A stretch of DNA of 17,548 nt from Sanguinoderma infundibulare (GCA_032821775.1 JAVLRN010000067.1:1-17548), one strand, 5' to 3'; shown: positions 7,698 through 16,848, numbered from the stretch's first letter. The notes: generated from the letters alone by a model not told the origin. Numbers and translations are program-made.

Positions 7698-8057
7698 GAG
7701 AGTGAATTAGTAGCTGGTTTCTTCACTGAACACAGTTCTATTATTTTTGTGTTCTTTTTCTTAGCTGAATATTCATCTATAGTATTATTTAGTTGTATAA
7801 CAGCTATTTTATTTTTAGGTGGTTATAATATGCCAAATTTAATAGTAAATGATACTTTCTTTAATATACAAAGTATTATTTTAGGTTTAAAAACATGCAT
7901 ATTCTGTTTTATGTTTGTTTGGTTCAGAGCGACATTACCTAGACTAAGATATGATCAACTTATTGAATTCTGTTGGTTAAATTTATTACCTGTGGTAGTA
8001 GCATTTATTATTTTAGTACCAAGTATTTTAGTAGCTTTTGATATAGCACCATACTAA
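7698..8057 (+). CDS. nad1: NADH dehydrogenase subunit 1, exon 3 of 3
   Basis: Exon 3 encodes residues 220-338, starting ESELVAGFFTEHS, a conserved complex I loop facing the quinone chamber, followed by the last transmembrane helices. It ends in TAA at 8055-8057. Frame and length agree with exons 1 and 2, and there are no indels. Confidence 0.96.
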   Translation, partial: ESELVAGFFTEHSSIIFVFFFLAEYSSIVLFSCITAILFLGGYNMPNLIVNDTFFNIQSIILGLKTCIFCFMFVWFRATLPRLRYDQLIEFCWLNLLPVVVAFIILVPSILVAFDIAPY

Positions 8058-8063
8058 ATTAAA

Positions 8064-8093
8064 ATTATTATTAAATAAATAATAATATCCCCC
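8064..8093 (+). terminator. Hairpin plus C5 run after nad1
   Basis: ATTATTATT pairs over nine bases with AATAATAAT around a five-base loop, six bases after the nad1 stop, and is followed by TCCCCC and a T run. A similar aataattattccccctt element follows the stop of the pseudogene at 15456. A transcript-end or processing role is inferred. Confidence 0.4.
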
Positions 8094-8156
8094 TTTTTAT
8101 GATTTAAAAGAAAGTAGTTTAATTATATAATAAACCAATTTTTAAAAAAAATTAAA

Positions 8157-8227
8157 AAGCCTATAATTTAAAGGTAGAATAATTTCTTGATAAGGAATAT
8201 GTAGAAGTTCGATTCTTCTTGGGCTTA
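8157..8227 (+). tRNA. trnI: tRNA-Ile (anticodon GAT)
   Basis: The acceptor AAGCCTA pairs with TGGGCTT (one G-T pair). The anticodon arm ATTTC-TTGATAA-GGAAT gives GAT. The T arm is AGAAG-TTCGATT-CTTCT. It lies 99 bases after nad1 and 372 before cob. Confidence 0.95.
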
Positions 8228-8599
8228 AATTATATTTTTTATAAAATTAAATCTTTCATTTGTTATTTGTCATTTGTTATTCGTTACAGTGTTATAAAAT
8301 TCAAACAATTTCTTAGCAAAAGTTTAAATTTTATAATTAAATGAAAAAAAAAATAAAATAATAATTTAAGAAAATAAGGGTGTGTAAGTATATAAATAAT
8401 AAAATATATTTATTAACAATCATATAAATGAATGATGTTTATAAAGAAAAGTTAAACATTCAAAAATTATCCTTTAATATCTTAATACAATAATGTATAT
8501 GTTTATTATATTTTTAATTTATAGTATTAATGTTTATTTATATTAATTTAAAAATAATAATAATAATATATCTTTTCAAAAAAAATAAAAAAAAAATTA
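8228..8599. other. cob upstream spacer
   Basis: This 372-base A+T-rich leader region has no ORF or tRNA. Near its start is a degenerate tttgttat/tttgtcat direct repeat (about 8258-8281), followed by attcgttacagtgt. A similar attcgttacaatgt lies upstream of nad1 (about 4443). Nothing else is recognisable. Confidence 0.5.
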
Positions 8600-8884
8600 G
8601 TGAGAAGTTTAAAATCGCAAACATTACTTAGACTTGTAAATTCATATTTAATAGATTCACCTGAACCTGCTAATCTTTCTTATTTATGGAATTTTGGTTC
8701 TTTATTAGGAGTATGTTTAGTGTTACAAATATTAACAGGAATTTTCTTAGCAATGCATTATCAACCACATGTGGATTTTGCATTTAATTCAGTGGAACAT
8801 ATAATGAGAGATGTTAATAATGGTTGGGCTATAAGATATACACATGCAAATGTTGCATCATTCTTCTTTATATTTGTATATGCT
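8600..8884 (+). CDS. cob: Cytochrome b, exon 1 of 4
   Basis: Cytochrome b is the core membrane subunit of the bc1 complex (III), holding hemes bL and bH. Exon 1 encodes residues 1-95. It opens with GTG (M-R-S-L-K), since no ATG lies in frame nearby; the following [20 protein letters not shown] is the normal N-terminus. Heme ligand H82 is in RYTHAN. I end the exon after GCT (Ala95), because this gives a T-ending exon and puts H96 first in exon 2. The alternative is to end at 8881 and start exon 2 with TTG (Leu), but that intron would end in A rather than G. Both give the same 387-residue length. Confidence 0.88.
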
Positions 8885-10255
8885 CTATTTTATAAAATTA
8901 TACTTAGCGATATACTATTTTATTCTAAAAACAAAATTATTAATCTTTGTAAATTACCTTTTTATTGTTACCTACTATTTAAAAAAGTTATTTCAGATAC
9001 CTTTTTAAATTTATTTGGCTTTGGTGGTATTTCTAGTTTAGGTAACTTGGATTCTAAAGATACAGATCACAAATTTTTTCAATGGTTTGTAGGATTTACG
9101 GATGCCGAAGGGACATTCTTAATACAGACAAAAAATAAAAGTGAAGTAAATTTTAGTTTTAAAATTACTCTTCATATTGATGATTCTGCGGTTTTATATA
9201 AAATTAAAGAAAAATTAGGTATAGGAGTTGTTTCTATCAAAGGTAATACTTGTACTTTTGCTGTTCATTCTTTTCAACTTATAGTTGATGCATTACTACC
9301 TATATTTAATAAATACCCTTTAATGACACATAAACAATTAGATTATAGAGATTGGAGAATAGCAGTTTTATTGAAAAAAAACTCTGCAATCTCCAATAGA
9401 AAAACTATTACTATAGCTCCTGAAACTTTCAATAAAATAGTTAAAATTAAAGAAAGTATGAATAGCAATAGAACTAATTTTTATGGTTATAATATATCTT
9501 ATTCATTGATTTCTAAGTATTGGTTATTAGGCTTTGTGGAAGGGGATGGTTCTTTCCATTTTACTAATAATAGAGCTATCTTTTCAATTACTCAAAAGGA
9601 TAGACAAGTACTAGAAGCTATATCTATCTTTTTACAAAATATTCCAAGACAAACTATTTTTAATGGGTTATTTTTAGGTCCTCAGCCTAATTGTATTATT
9701 GCGGGAAAAAATAATAATACTGCTTATCAATTAACTATCTCTGATACAGATGTTCTTTTTCAATATATTTTCCCTTTTTTTAAAGATTTACCCTTTTTAA
9801 GTAGAAAAGAGGTAGATTTTAAAATTTGGAGTGTAGGCCTATTTTTAATAATACATGGTTATTCTAAAATCCCTACTGGGAAAGATATTCTATTAAAATT
9901 AGGTAATAATATGAATTCTAAGAGATATTTCTCAAATATGATTGATATCCTAGATACAGCTGAAATAAATGCTCTTTTTGAAATAGAACCACCATTTAAT
10001 ATCTTTTCTAAAAAAAGCCATTTTGCATTGGCTAAAGAATATGCCATTGCACAAAGAAGCAGAAAAGGTTATAATTTACATATTTACAAAGATGGGGAAG
10101 AAATACCTGGTTCTCCATTTAATAGTTACAGACAAGGAGGTAAAGCTATTGGCTTAGTCTCTGTATCTAGTATAAAAAATTATATTGATACTGGAAGGGT
10201 ATTTAAAGATAATTATACATTTTATTCTTCTCCTATTAATAAAAAAAAGTTTTAA
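8885..10255 (+). CDS. LAGLIDADG homing endonuclease of cob intron 1 (translated from exon 1)
   Basis: The frame is open from the cob GTG through the intron to a TAA at 10255, so the protein is probably made as a 551-residue fusion with exon 1 and then processed. LAGLIDADG motif one is GFTDAEGTF (fusion residues 165-173) and motif two is GFVEGDGSF (311-319), each with its acidic residue. The last ~60 residues resemble a NUMOD1 DNA-binding domain ([18 protein letters not shown]). No frameshift is present and all Trp codons are TGG. It is an intact site-specific endonuclease and may also act as a maturase. Confidence 0.93.
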   Translation, partial: LFYKIILSDILFYSKNKIINLCKLPFYCYLLFKKVISDTFLNLFGFGGISSLGNLDSKDTDHKFFQWFVGFTDAEGTFLIQTKNKSEVNFSFKITLHIDDSAVLYKIKEKLGIGVVSIKGNTCTFAVHSFQLIVDALLPIFNKYPLMTHKQLDYRDWRIAVLLKKNSAISNRKTITIAPETFNKIVKIKESMNSNRTNFYGYNISYSLISKYWLLGFVEGDGSFHFTNNRAIFSITQKDRQVLEAISIFLQNIPRQTIFNGLFLGPQPNCIIAGKNNNTAYQLTISDTDVLFQYIFPFFKDLPFLSRKEVDFKIWSVGLFLIIHGYSKIPTGKDILLKLGNNMNSKRYFSNMIDILDTAEINALFEIEPPFNIFSKKSHFALAKEYAIAQRSRKGYNLHIYKDGEEIPGSPFNSYRQGGKAIGLVSVSSIKNYIDTGRVFKDNYTFYSSPINKKKF

Positions 10256-10753
10256 CTTAGAACTAAAAATAGTATAATTGTAATTAAATAAATTATATGG
10301 GCTTGTTTATATTAATTCCTACTAAATTTTGTAAACAGTAATTAGCTATATGCTGGGAACTCTTTAGAGCTTTCAATACTAATATAAAATTAGTTATACG
10401 TTTAATTTTATAAAGTTAAAATTTGAAAGATTAGACAATCAGCAGGGAAGTTTCGACCTTTAATACATCTAAACTACTTATTTAAAGCCCTTTTTATTTT
10501 GGGTTTGTAGTTTGGAAAATGGTATTAATTTAAACCCCTCAACGACTAAACGCTAATAATCTATAAATAAAGTTAATTATGTAAGATAGTAGTTTAAATT
10601 AAAGTTATTTTAGATAAAGATATAGTCTGACCTTAACTGAGAAGTTAAGAAGTAATCTTAGCTATTAATCGTACTATGGTACAAGGCGGATTACTTTTGA
10701 AATTATATTGTACAGGATATATTGTACTTATAGTATTCAAATAACATTTATTG
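8885..10753 (+). mobile_element. Group I intron in cob (intron 1), LAGLIDADG fused in frame to exon 1
   Basis: The 1,869-base intron differs in build from the other four: its HE reading frame continues directly from exon 1, and the conserved core lies after it. Core elements are P (atatgctgggaac, about 10348), Q (agacaatcagcaggg, about 10434), R (cctcaacgactaaacgc, about 10537) and S (agatatagtctg, about 10619). I could not find a clean guide pairing with exon 1, so the 5' end is set by protein alignment and the terminal G rule. Confidence 0.85.
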
Positions 10754-11068
10754 CATATAGCAAGAGGATTATATTACGGATCATATAAATCACCAAGAGT
10801 ATTATTATGGTCTATAGGTGTTATTATCCTAATAGTAATGATGGCTACAGGGTTCCTGGGTTATGTATTACCTTATGGTCAAATGTCGCTGTGGGGTGCT
10901 ACAGTAATTACAAATTTATTAAGTGCTATTCCAGTATTTGGACAAGATTTAGTAGAGTTAATCTGGGGAGGTTTTAGTGTAAGTAATGCTACATTAAATA
11001 GATTCTTTTCATTACATTACTTATTACCTTTCTTATTAGCTGCTTTAGTTGTAGCACATTTAATTGCT
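10754..11068 (+). CDS. cob: Cytochrome b, exon 2 of 4
   Basis: Exon 2 encodes residues 96-200 in 105 codons. It begins at heme ligand H96 ([11 protein letters not shown]) and includes [19 protein letters not shown] and the ligands H183 (SLHYLLPF) and H197 (AHLIA). These positions match the textbook numbering of yeast cytochrome b, which supports the chosen exon joins. It ends after GCT, followed by the intron base C. Confidence 0.93.
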
Positions 11069-11113
11069 CAAATGTAGGGCCTTTATATTAGATATAATAT
11101 AATTAGAATCAAG

Positions 11114-11200
11114 CTATATGCTGGAAACTCCTAAAGGCTTAAATACCTTAATGGTAACAATTTTAAGTATGCTACAATGGACAATCAGCAGGAAACCTAA
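11114..11200 (+). repeat. 87-base identical tract, copy in cob intron 2
   Basis: This stretch of the catalytic core (from ctatatgctgg to ggaaacctaa) is identical base for base to 12273-12359 in cob intron 3, while sequence on both sides differs at once. It covers the P and Q elements and the sequence between them. Confidence 0.97.
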
Positions 11201-11306
11201 TATAATTTTTATAAAAAGAGTAGGGTCCTCAGAGACTACACGCTTGACACCTTACTTAAATAAGGTGATAATATAGTCCAAACTATACTGAAAGTTATAG
11301 TAATTA

Positions 11307-11990
11307 TTGCATAAACCTATATTAACTATAACTAGATTATTTCATATCAGTCACTCTGTAAAAAGAATTAATAAAGATGAAAGATCTCAATTTAAATTAG
11401 ATCCTTATTTAAAACAAGTATTAAAAGGAAATATTCTTGGGGATGTACATATGAGAAGATTTTTTGAAAGAGCTAATGTAAGAATTATTTTTAGACAGGG
11501 TTCTATAAATGCTTCATATTTATTACATTTATATTATTTAATCCAAGAATTTGTGTTAACTACTCCTTCAGTTTCAATAGTTACTGATAAAAACACAGGA
11601 AAAGTTATATATAATATAAGTTTTTCTACTTTATCTCTTCCTTGTTTTAATGAATTATATGAAATTTTTTATTTTGAAGGAAAAAATAATTCCAAATAAC
11701 ATAGCAGACCTTTTAACACCAGTTAGTTTAGCTTACTGGATTATGGATGATGGGGGGTTTTACCGGTTCCGGTTTAAAATTATATACTAATTCCTTTTCT
11801 TTGGTAGAATTAAATCTATTAATTAAAGCGTTAGATAAAAATTTTTCTATCAAAGCTACAATAAATATTTCTAAAAAAGAAAAGTCACAGTATAGCTTAT
11901 ATATTTCAAAAAAATCAATTGTCTTTAGTTAAATATTTAGTTATAGAACATATGCATCAAGATATGTCATATAAATTAAATATAGATTAG
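11307..11990 (+). pseudogene. LAGLIDADG homing endonuclease of cob intron 2, three single-base frameshifts
   Basis: The frame opens at TTG 11307 with a typical N-terminal KRINKDERSQF and a degraded first LAGLIDADG helix (LKGNILGD). The second motif, LAYWIMDDG, is reached only after a shift near the A6 run at 11681-11686. Another shift at the G6 run 11752-11757, just behind that motif, leads into 11747-11932. A third at the A7 run 11908-11914 leads to the usual C-terminal HMHQDMSYKLNID and a TAG at 11988-11990. Each shift is a one-base change in a homopolymer. The nuclease is probably dead if the sequence is correct, while the intron core looks sound. Confidence 0.87.
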
Positions 11991-12002
11991 CAATAAAACA
12001 TG

Positions 12003-12222
12003 CTACATACACATGGTTCAAATAATCCTAATGGAATATCAGGAAGTGGTGATAGATATGCATTCCATCCATACTTTATATTTAAAGATTTAGTTACTAT
12101 ATTATTCTTCTTCTTAGTATTAAGTATTATGGTATTCTATTACCCTAATTTCTTAGGACATAGTGATAATTATATAGCAGCTAATCCAATGCAAACACCA
12201 GCATCTATTGTACCAGAATGGT
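12003..12222 (+). CDS. cob: Cytochrome b, exon 3 of 4
   Basis: Exon 3 encodes residues 201-273 plus the first base of the Tyr274 codon. It starts [14 protein letters not shown] and ends at PEW of the Qo-site PEWY motif, residues 271-274. The last five exon bases (ATGGT) pair with GCCAT at about 12234-12238 in the intron, with a final T-G pair, so the intron splits the Tyr codon after its first base. Confidence 0.95.
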
Positions 12223-12272
12223 ATTAAAATAGATGCCATGCTTAAGAGAAATCTTATGAAAAATTAACTTTA

Positions 12273-12359
12273 CTATATGCTGGAAACTCCTAAAGGCTTA
12301 AATACCTTAATGGTAACAATTTTAAGTATGCTACAATGGACAATCAGCAGGAAACCTAA
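12273..12359 (+). repeat. 87-base identical tract, copy in cob intron 3
   Basis: This is an exact match to 11114-11200 in the neighbouring intron, with divergence immediately outside. The direct repeat pair is 1,159 bases apart and encloses exon 3. Confidence 0.97.
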
Positions 12360-12515
12360 CTATTAATATGCCGTCCGGGCCAGGAGTAGGATCCTCAGAG
12401 ACTACACGTAAAGCTCCTTATTTAAAATTTTATATAAAACATTATTCATTAATTAAGGATGAAGATATAGTCCAGCCATTATTTAAAGATAATGGATAAT
12501 ATAATTATTGTATAA

Positions 12516-13234
12516 AGTGGTCTGATAACTTCTATAAGTTTAGAATGTACGCAAAATTATTCCACTATACCTACTAAAAGACTTTCAAAATTTGAAAGAT
12601 CGAAAATAACTATTGAATATCCTTTTAATGAAATTATAGTAGGATTATTACTAGGTGATGGTCATATTCAAAAAAGATCGTTAAACGGTAATTCTAGGTT
12701 TTTTTATACACAAAGTAGTTTAAGATTACATCATCTTAATTATTTTAATCATGTATTAGAGTTATTTAAACCTTACTTATCTAAAGATTTTATTCTTAAA
12801 GAAAGATTTTTTACAGATAAGAAAAGTAATAATAAATATAGTTCAGTTCAATTTGCTACATTATCACTTCCTTGTTTTAATTTTTTATAAAAACCTATTT
12901 TATAATTCAGGTCATTTAAAAATAGTTCCTTCTAATATACAAAATTTACTTACTCCTAGAGGTTTAGGCTTACTGGATAATGGATGACGGTTCTATTCAA
13001 AATAAGGGTTTACATTTAAATACTTATGGTTTTACTCTACAAGATATTTTATTATTAAAACATACTTTAGAAAACATGTTTGGAGTAAATTCTTTAAAAT
13101 GTACAATTCATAAACACAAAAAAGGAGAAAGAATTTATATTTGGGAAGAAAGCATGGATTTGATAAGAAACAATATCTCTCAGTTTATGCATAAAGATAT
13201 GTACTACAAAATAAACTCAGATAAATTACAGTAA
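12516..13234 (+). pseudogene. LAGLIDADG homing endonuclease of cob intron 3, two frameshifts
   Basis: The frame opens after a TAA at 12513-12515 and has no ATG. The typical leader STIPTKRLSKFERSK is followed by the first LAGLIDADG helix (VGLLLGDGHIQK, about 12636). A one-base shift at the T6 run 12881-12886 follows FATLSLPCFNF. A second at the GG pair 12967-12968 lies just before the second motif LAYWIMDDGS. The final frame (12980-13234) carries the C-terminal half with FMHKDMYYKI and a TAA. The parts align with a complete double-motif HE, so it is recently broken or the sequence has homopolymer errors. Confidence 0.87.
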
Positions 13235-13247
13235 ATATATTTAAATG

Positions 13248-13591
13248 ATCTATTACCATTCTATGCTATTTTAAGATCAATTCCAAATAAATTATTAGGA
13301 GTGGTAGCTATGTTTGGTTCTTTATTAATATTATTAGTATTACCTTACACAGATTTATCTAGAGTTAGAGGGTCTGCGTTTAGACCTTTAATGAAATTTG
13401 CATTCTGGTTATTTGTAGTCGATTTCATTATTTTAATGTGGATCGGTTCTCAACATCCAAATAGTCCTTATGTTGAAATTGGTCAAATAGCTACGGCATT
13501 CTATTTTGCTTGGTTCTTATTAATTGTACCGGCTGCTGGTTTAATAGAAAATACTTTATTCGATTTAGCAACTTTTTCTAATAATATTTAA
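13248..13591 (+). CDS. cob: Cytochrome b, exon 4 of 4
   Basis: Exon 4 supplies the last two bases of the Tyr274 codon, then [21 protein letters not shown] and the final transmembrane helices with [18 protein letters not shown] and [12 protein letters not shown]. It ends in TAA at 13589-13591. Joined exons give 387 residues, normal for cytochrome b, with no internal stops. Confidence 0.95.
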
Positions 13592-13599
13592 TTTAATGT

Positions 13600-13619
13600 T
13601 TCCAAATAAGAATTTGGAA
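13600..13619 (+). terminator. Hairpin directly after cob
   Basis: TTCCAAAT pairs perfectly with ATTTGGAA around a four-base loop, eight bases after the cob stop. It is followed at once by the near-palindrome GGTCGGACC. Both are likely part of the cob transcript end or a processing site, although an open frame of the following pseudogene also passes through here. Confidence 0.5.
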
Positions 13620-13659
13620 GGTCGGACCTCTACCTGAGACAAATAGATTTAATTTAATA

Positions 13660-15456
13660 TTAAATTATTTTTATAAGGTTTTAAGGTTACAAACTGGTTT
13701 TATTTTTAATAGTATTATTTTTAGTATTATACTAATTATTTCTGGTTTAATTACTTTATTCTTAAGACAAGAAATATTTATTACCCTAAATATCTCTGAC
13801 AAATTAAAAGGTATATTATTTTTAATAGGATTATTTTATTTATTATTTGTGAAATTTAATCTTTTGTGTAGAATATTTATAACTTTATTTAAAGGTATAC
13901 CATTCTTTATCAAGGAATTAAAAAATAATGTTAAAGTTTATCCTTATTTTTATATTATATTTAACTTTTAATATTCTACTAATAGTATTGAGTTTATTGG
14001 TAGCAATTAGAATTGATTATTATTACTTTGATTTTTTTGGTGGTGATTACTTTGAATCTTTTCTATGTATAAATATCTTAAGTTTTTCAACTTTTTTTAT
14101 TATATTTGTAAAAATTTTGACTCATATAAATATGAACTTGATTTAAATCAAAGCTTTAAATTTACTTTTTTTCATTATTTATTTTTATTACCCTTTTCCT
14201 ATATTTCTATGTTTATCTCAATTGGTTAACAGTCAATTGTTTAACTGTCAATTGTTTAAATGGTTAGGTTTTTGTGATGTTATTTATTGTGATGACCCAA
14301 GAAATTTTGCTACTACTAAAAGCGATCTACAGCATGATAAAGCATTAGTGGAAGCAGAAGTAAAAGAAATTACCCAATAATTTAAAAAGTATTTATATCA
14401 TAAGTAATTTTTCCTTTGTCCAAATAATTTACATATTGTTTTTCAATGAAGGATCCTTTTGGAGAAATATATCAGCTTTAGACACAGCCTGTAATGATTG
14501 CCCAGAATTTAGAGAGCTAATTAACCATTATAAGGCACTAGTCTTAAAAAAAAGCTTGTTACAATTCTGCATTTAATCAGATTTTATTAGGTGAAGTTTT
14601 TATAAAACCAGCTTCTGAAGTGGTTAATATAATAGTGATAGCCAAATCTACTGGTGTACCAATATATTACAATCTTGTCTATGGTTCTCATTTACCAAAT
14701 GGAATATTAGAGCTAATTCTATATATGGTAGTTATAGTCATATATTAAGTCATTACCCAATCAGTATCCAAGATAGAAGGAATATATCTTCTTATCTAGA
14801 AGATTTTTGTGGAATTTTTACTAGCCATGATTTACATAAATATACTTTAATTCCTAATGGAAATGGTAGGTTAATAACACAACCTTGTAATATTGATAAT
14901 GGTTTTGATTCACATGTAAGAGAACGATTTAACAATTCTAGAGATAGTAGATTATATTTTACACCAGGTTCGGATTCTTTTCTTCATTTTTTTGGTTATT
15001 GTAATGGTAACCTTTGGCTAAAAGCTGTTCTTACTAAGGAAGTTTGTAATGTAAACCGTGTAACAGTAACACGGTTTTACACTGATAATAAGGAACAAAT
15101 GGTTTCAATGTGTAATGATGAACGTCTCAATTTAATCGGTAGATGGTATAACTTTATACTATCGACTATAAGTCAAAGAGTTATTGCTGCTGAACCTTTA
15201 TTAAGGAATAATTCAGTGATAATGGCTGATGAACATGGGGTCTTAAATAGAGCAATAGGTCTTAATTCAGATAATTTAACTAGATTCGAAAGTGTATTAA
15301 ATCAAACAAATGGAATAGGGGGTTTATAATAATAATATTATTTTTAATAATGTTTTAGAAAGAGGTCCCTATATAGAGGATTTCTCATCGATTGTTATGA
15401 TATATGCATTATTAACCGAAGTTGAAGGGGTTTTAGCTAGATCTAGTATAAGATAA
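13660..15456 (+). pseudogene. Frameshifted plus-strand copy of the left-edge membrane ORF family
   Basis: Segments in all three frames line up in order with the minus-strand ORF at 1-1433: YKVLRLQTG (against YKIIRLRTG), ITLFLRQEIF, KFNLLCRI, KGIPFFIK, then after a shift YLTFNILLIVLSLLVAIRI, then KYELDLNQ, VIYC, SFWRNI and LVLKK. The second half is open from 14628 to 15329 (233 codons, first ATG at 15099) and ends YNNNIIF...RSSIR at a TAA at 15456 after one more shift at a G5 run (about 15318-15322). At least six shifts or stops are needed, several in homopolymers. The full family length is about 600 residues. The C-terminal half does not align well with the left-edge ORF, so that part varies between copies. 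Function is unknown. Confidence 0.75.
14218..14262. repeat. Three 15-base tandem repeats in the pseudogene
   Basis: Three successive units based on tcaattgtttaactg (the first slightly changed) would code for SQLVN, SQLFN and CQLFK just before the VIYC motif. The left-edge ORF carries its own repeats just after VIYC, so this linker zone expands by in-frame duplication in both copies. Confidence 0.85.
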
Positions 15457-16756
15457 ATAATTATTCCCCCTTATTTTTTTTTTTTTTTAAGGTAGCATAG
15501 AAAAGCTAATTTAGATCAGCGATATAATTTAAAAACAAAAAAATTCTTTTTAAATTTTAATAAAACAATACATTCCAATTAACAAAACGAGATCTCAAAT
15601 AGAATATGGATAATTTAACTAAAAAGAGAAAAATAGAGCTAGTTCAAATTATCGTACTGAAAATTAAAATAGTTTTGAGTTAGTATAAGAATATTATATA
15701 TATCTGTTACATTCATTATTCTTAATTTAATTATTTTTTTTCTTAAAATTAAGTAAATCTATAGGATAGAATTTAAGTAATCCAGATAAATTTGCTTTCT
15801 TTCATAGTAGTACCTTATAACTATCCAATTAACTAAAAAACATTAGATATTCTTGTAAGCAGAGGAAATATTAATTTTTTTAGTTAATAACTATCTTAAA
15901 TTTTAAGTTAATTTAGATAATGGGATATGTAAGGTAAATTTTAACCATTTTTTATAACATTTAAGTAACATAAATTTTGTTAATTACCTTTATACCAAAA
16001 CAAATGGGAGTATTATGTTTAGGAATAGATCTTTCTTCCTTAATTGAATCAATTAAATATTACTTTTTTTTTTAAGTGAAACATAATCGATTGTAGGATC
16101 TGTATTAAAATTAGAATTAGATCTGATACTGGATATTAATTAATTATTAGTTCCATTAACTAAATCTTTAATATCTATAATAGGTTCACGATCATATTTA
16201 GCTTTAGTAGAAGTTTTAGATTTGGATTAATTTAATGATTCTAGATATTTAACCAAAAATAAGTTTAAATCAACATTATATCCTGATTAATGATATGAAT
16301 TAATTTAGTTTAGGTTTACTAAAAAATTATACTGATTTTTTTTTTTTTTCCAATTTTTTAAATTACTAGATTTATTCTTTTTTTTCATTAGCAGATTTTT
16401 GTATATTGTTATTCATTTGTACATTACTATTTTAAGTTAAGTAGATTAAGGGTGTATTATCCTTAATAAGTTAAATTGTGGCATATCGGATATTTTTCAT
16501 ATAATGGAACCAGGTATCCCAATTAAAAATTTTAAGATATAAATGTTATTTACTTTAACTCATCTATAGAGTCGCCTTCAATATTTATAATGCTTATATA
16601 AGTAAAAATATTATTAAACTAATTAATATTTTATAAGTTAATAAGATACTTATTATTTTTTCATTATTTATACTTTATAGATAATTTTTTTAATTATACC
16701 CTATTATTTTTAATTAATAAAAGAAGAGTTATATTTTAATTATTATTAAAATTTAA
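15457..16756. other. 1.3 kb stretch without an intact gene
   Basis: This is very A+T-rich with long T runs (about 15476-15488 and 16338-16349). It begins with a C5 element (15466-15470) like the one after nad1. The middle (about 15760-16470) holds traces of a decayed minus-strand ORF. I see no tRNA, no rRNA and no long ORF. Confidence 0.6.
15760..16470 (-). pseudogene. Decayed minus-strand remnant, possibly a third family copy
   Basis: On the minus strand, short in-frame pieces read like protein: NSNVQMNNNIQKSANEK (about 16425-16375), KTSTKAKYDREPIIDIKDLVNGTNN-like residues (about 16220-16150), SIKEERSIPKHNTPICFG (about 16050-15995) and SGLLKFYP (about 15790-15767). The first resembles the NSNVQTN linker and the last resembles LLRFIEFYP of the left-edge ORF, in the same order and at a similar spacing. 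Stops and frame changes separate them. The homology is my reading by eye and remains uncertain. Confidence 0.4.
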
Positions 16757-16831
16757 ACGGTAGATGACAAATTGGTTCGTCGCTCCTTTTGGGGAGGAGA
16801 TGTATAGCGTGTTCGAATCGCGCCTACCGTA
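16757..16831 (+). tRNA. trnP: tRNA-Pro (anticodon TGG)
   Basis: The acceptor ACGGTAG pairs perfectly with CTACCGT. The anticodon arm CTCCT-TTTGGGG-AGGAG gives TGG. The T arm is GCGTG-TTCGAAT-CGCGC. First gene of a five-tRNA cluster. Confidence 0.95.
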
Positions 16832-16848
16832 TATATCTATTTATAGAT

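Larger units (their letters stand above)
11069..12002 (+). mobile_element. Group I intron in cob (intron 2)
   Basis: The 934-base intron has core elements P (tatgctggaaactcc, about 11116), Q (ggacaatcagcagg, about 11179), R (cctcagagactacacg, about 11227) and S (tatagtcc, about 11272), with the HE gene downstream. The 5' site rests on protein alignment (HLIA-LHTHGS); guide pairing is weak (GCT with GGC at about 11078). The last base is G at 12002. Its P-to-Q region is identical over 87 bases to that of intron 3. Confidence 0.9.
12223..13247 (+). mobile_element. Group I intron in cob (intron 3), inserted in the PEWY codon
   Basis: The 1,025-base intron has core elements P (tatgctggaaactcc, about 12275), Q (ggacaatcagcagg, about 12338), R (cctcagagactacacg, about 12393) and S (gatatagtcc, about 12465), followed by the HE gene. 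Guide pairing supports the 5' site and the terminal G is at 13247. Splicing joins T with AT to restore Tyr274. Confidence 0.93.

Noticed and set aside
9859..10047. Open frame of 62 codons on the minus strand
   Set aside because: It is opposite the intact LAGLIDADG gene of cob intron 1 and has no recognisable features.
15489..15499. AAGGTAGCATA, similar to a conserved large-subunit rRNA segment
   Set aside because: The match ends after about eleven bases and no other rRNA landmarks follow in order.
15861..15869. AGAGGAAAT, reminiscent of the conserved 5' core of RNase P RNA
   Set aside because: The partner 3' core element was not found downstream, so an rnpB call is not supported.
16596..16604. 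ATATAAGTA, identical to the yeast mitochondrial promoter consensus
   Set aside because: About one such nonamer is expected by chance in this much A+T-rich sequence, and the yeast consensus is not known to apply here.
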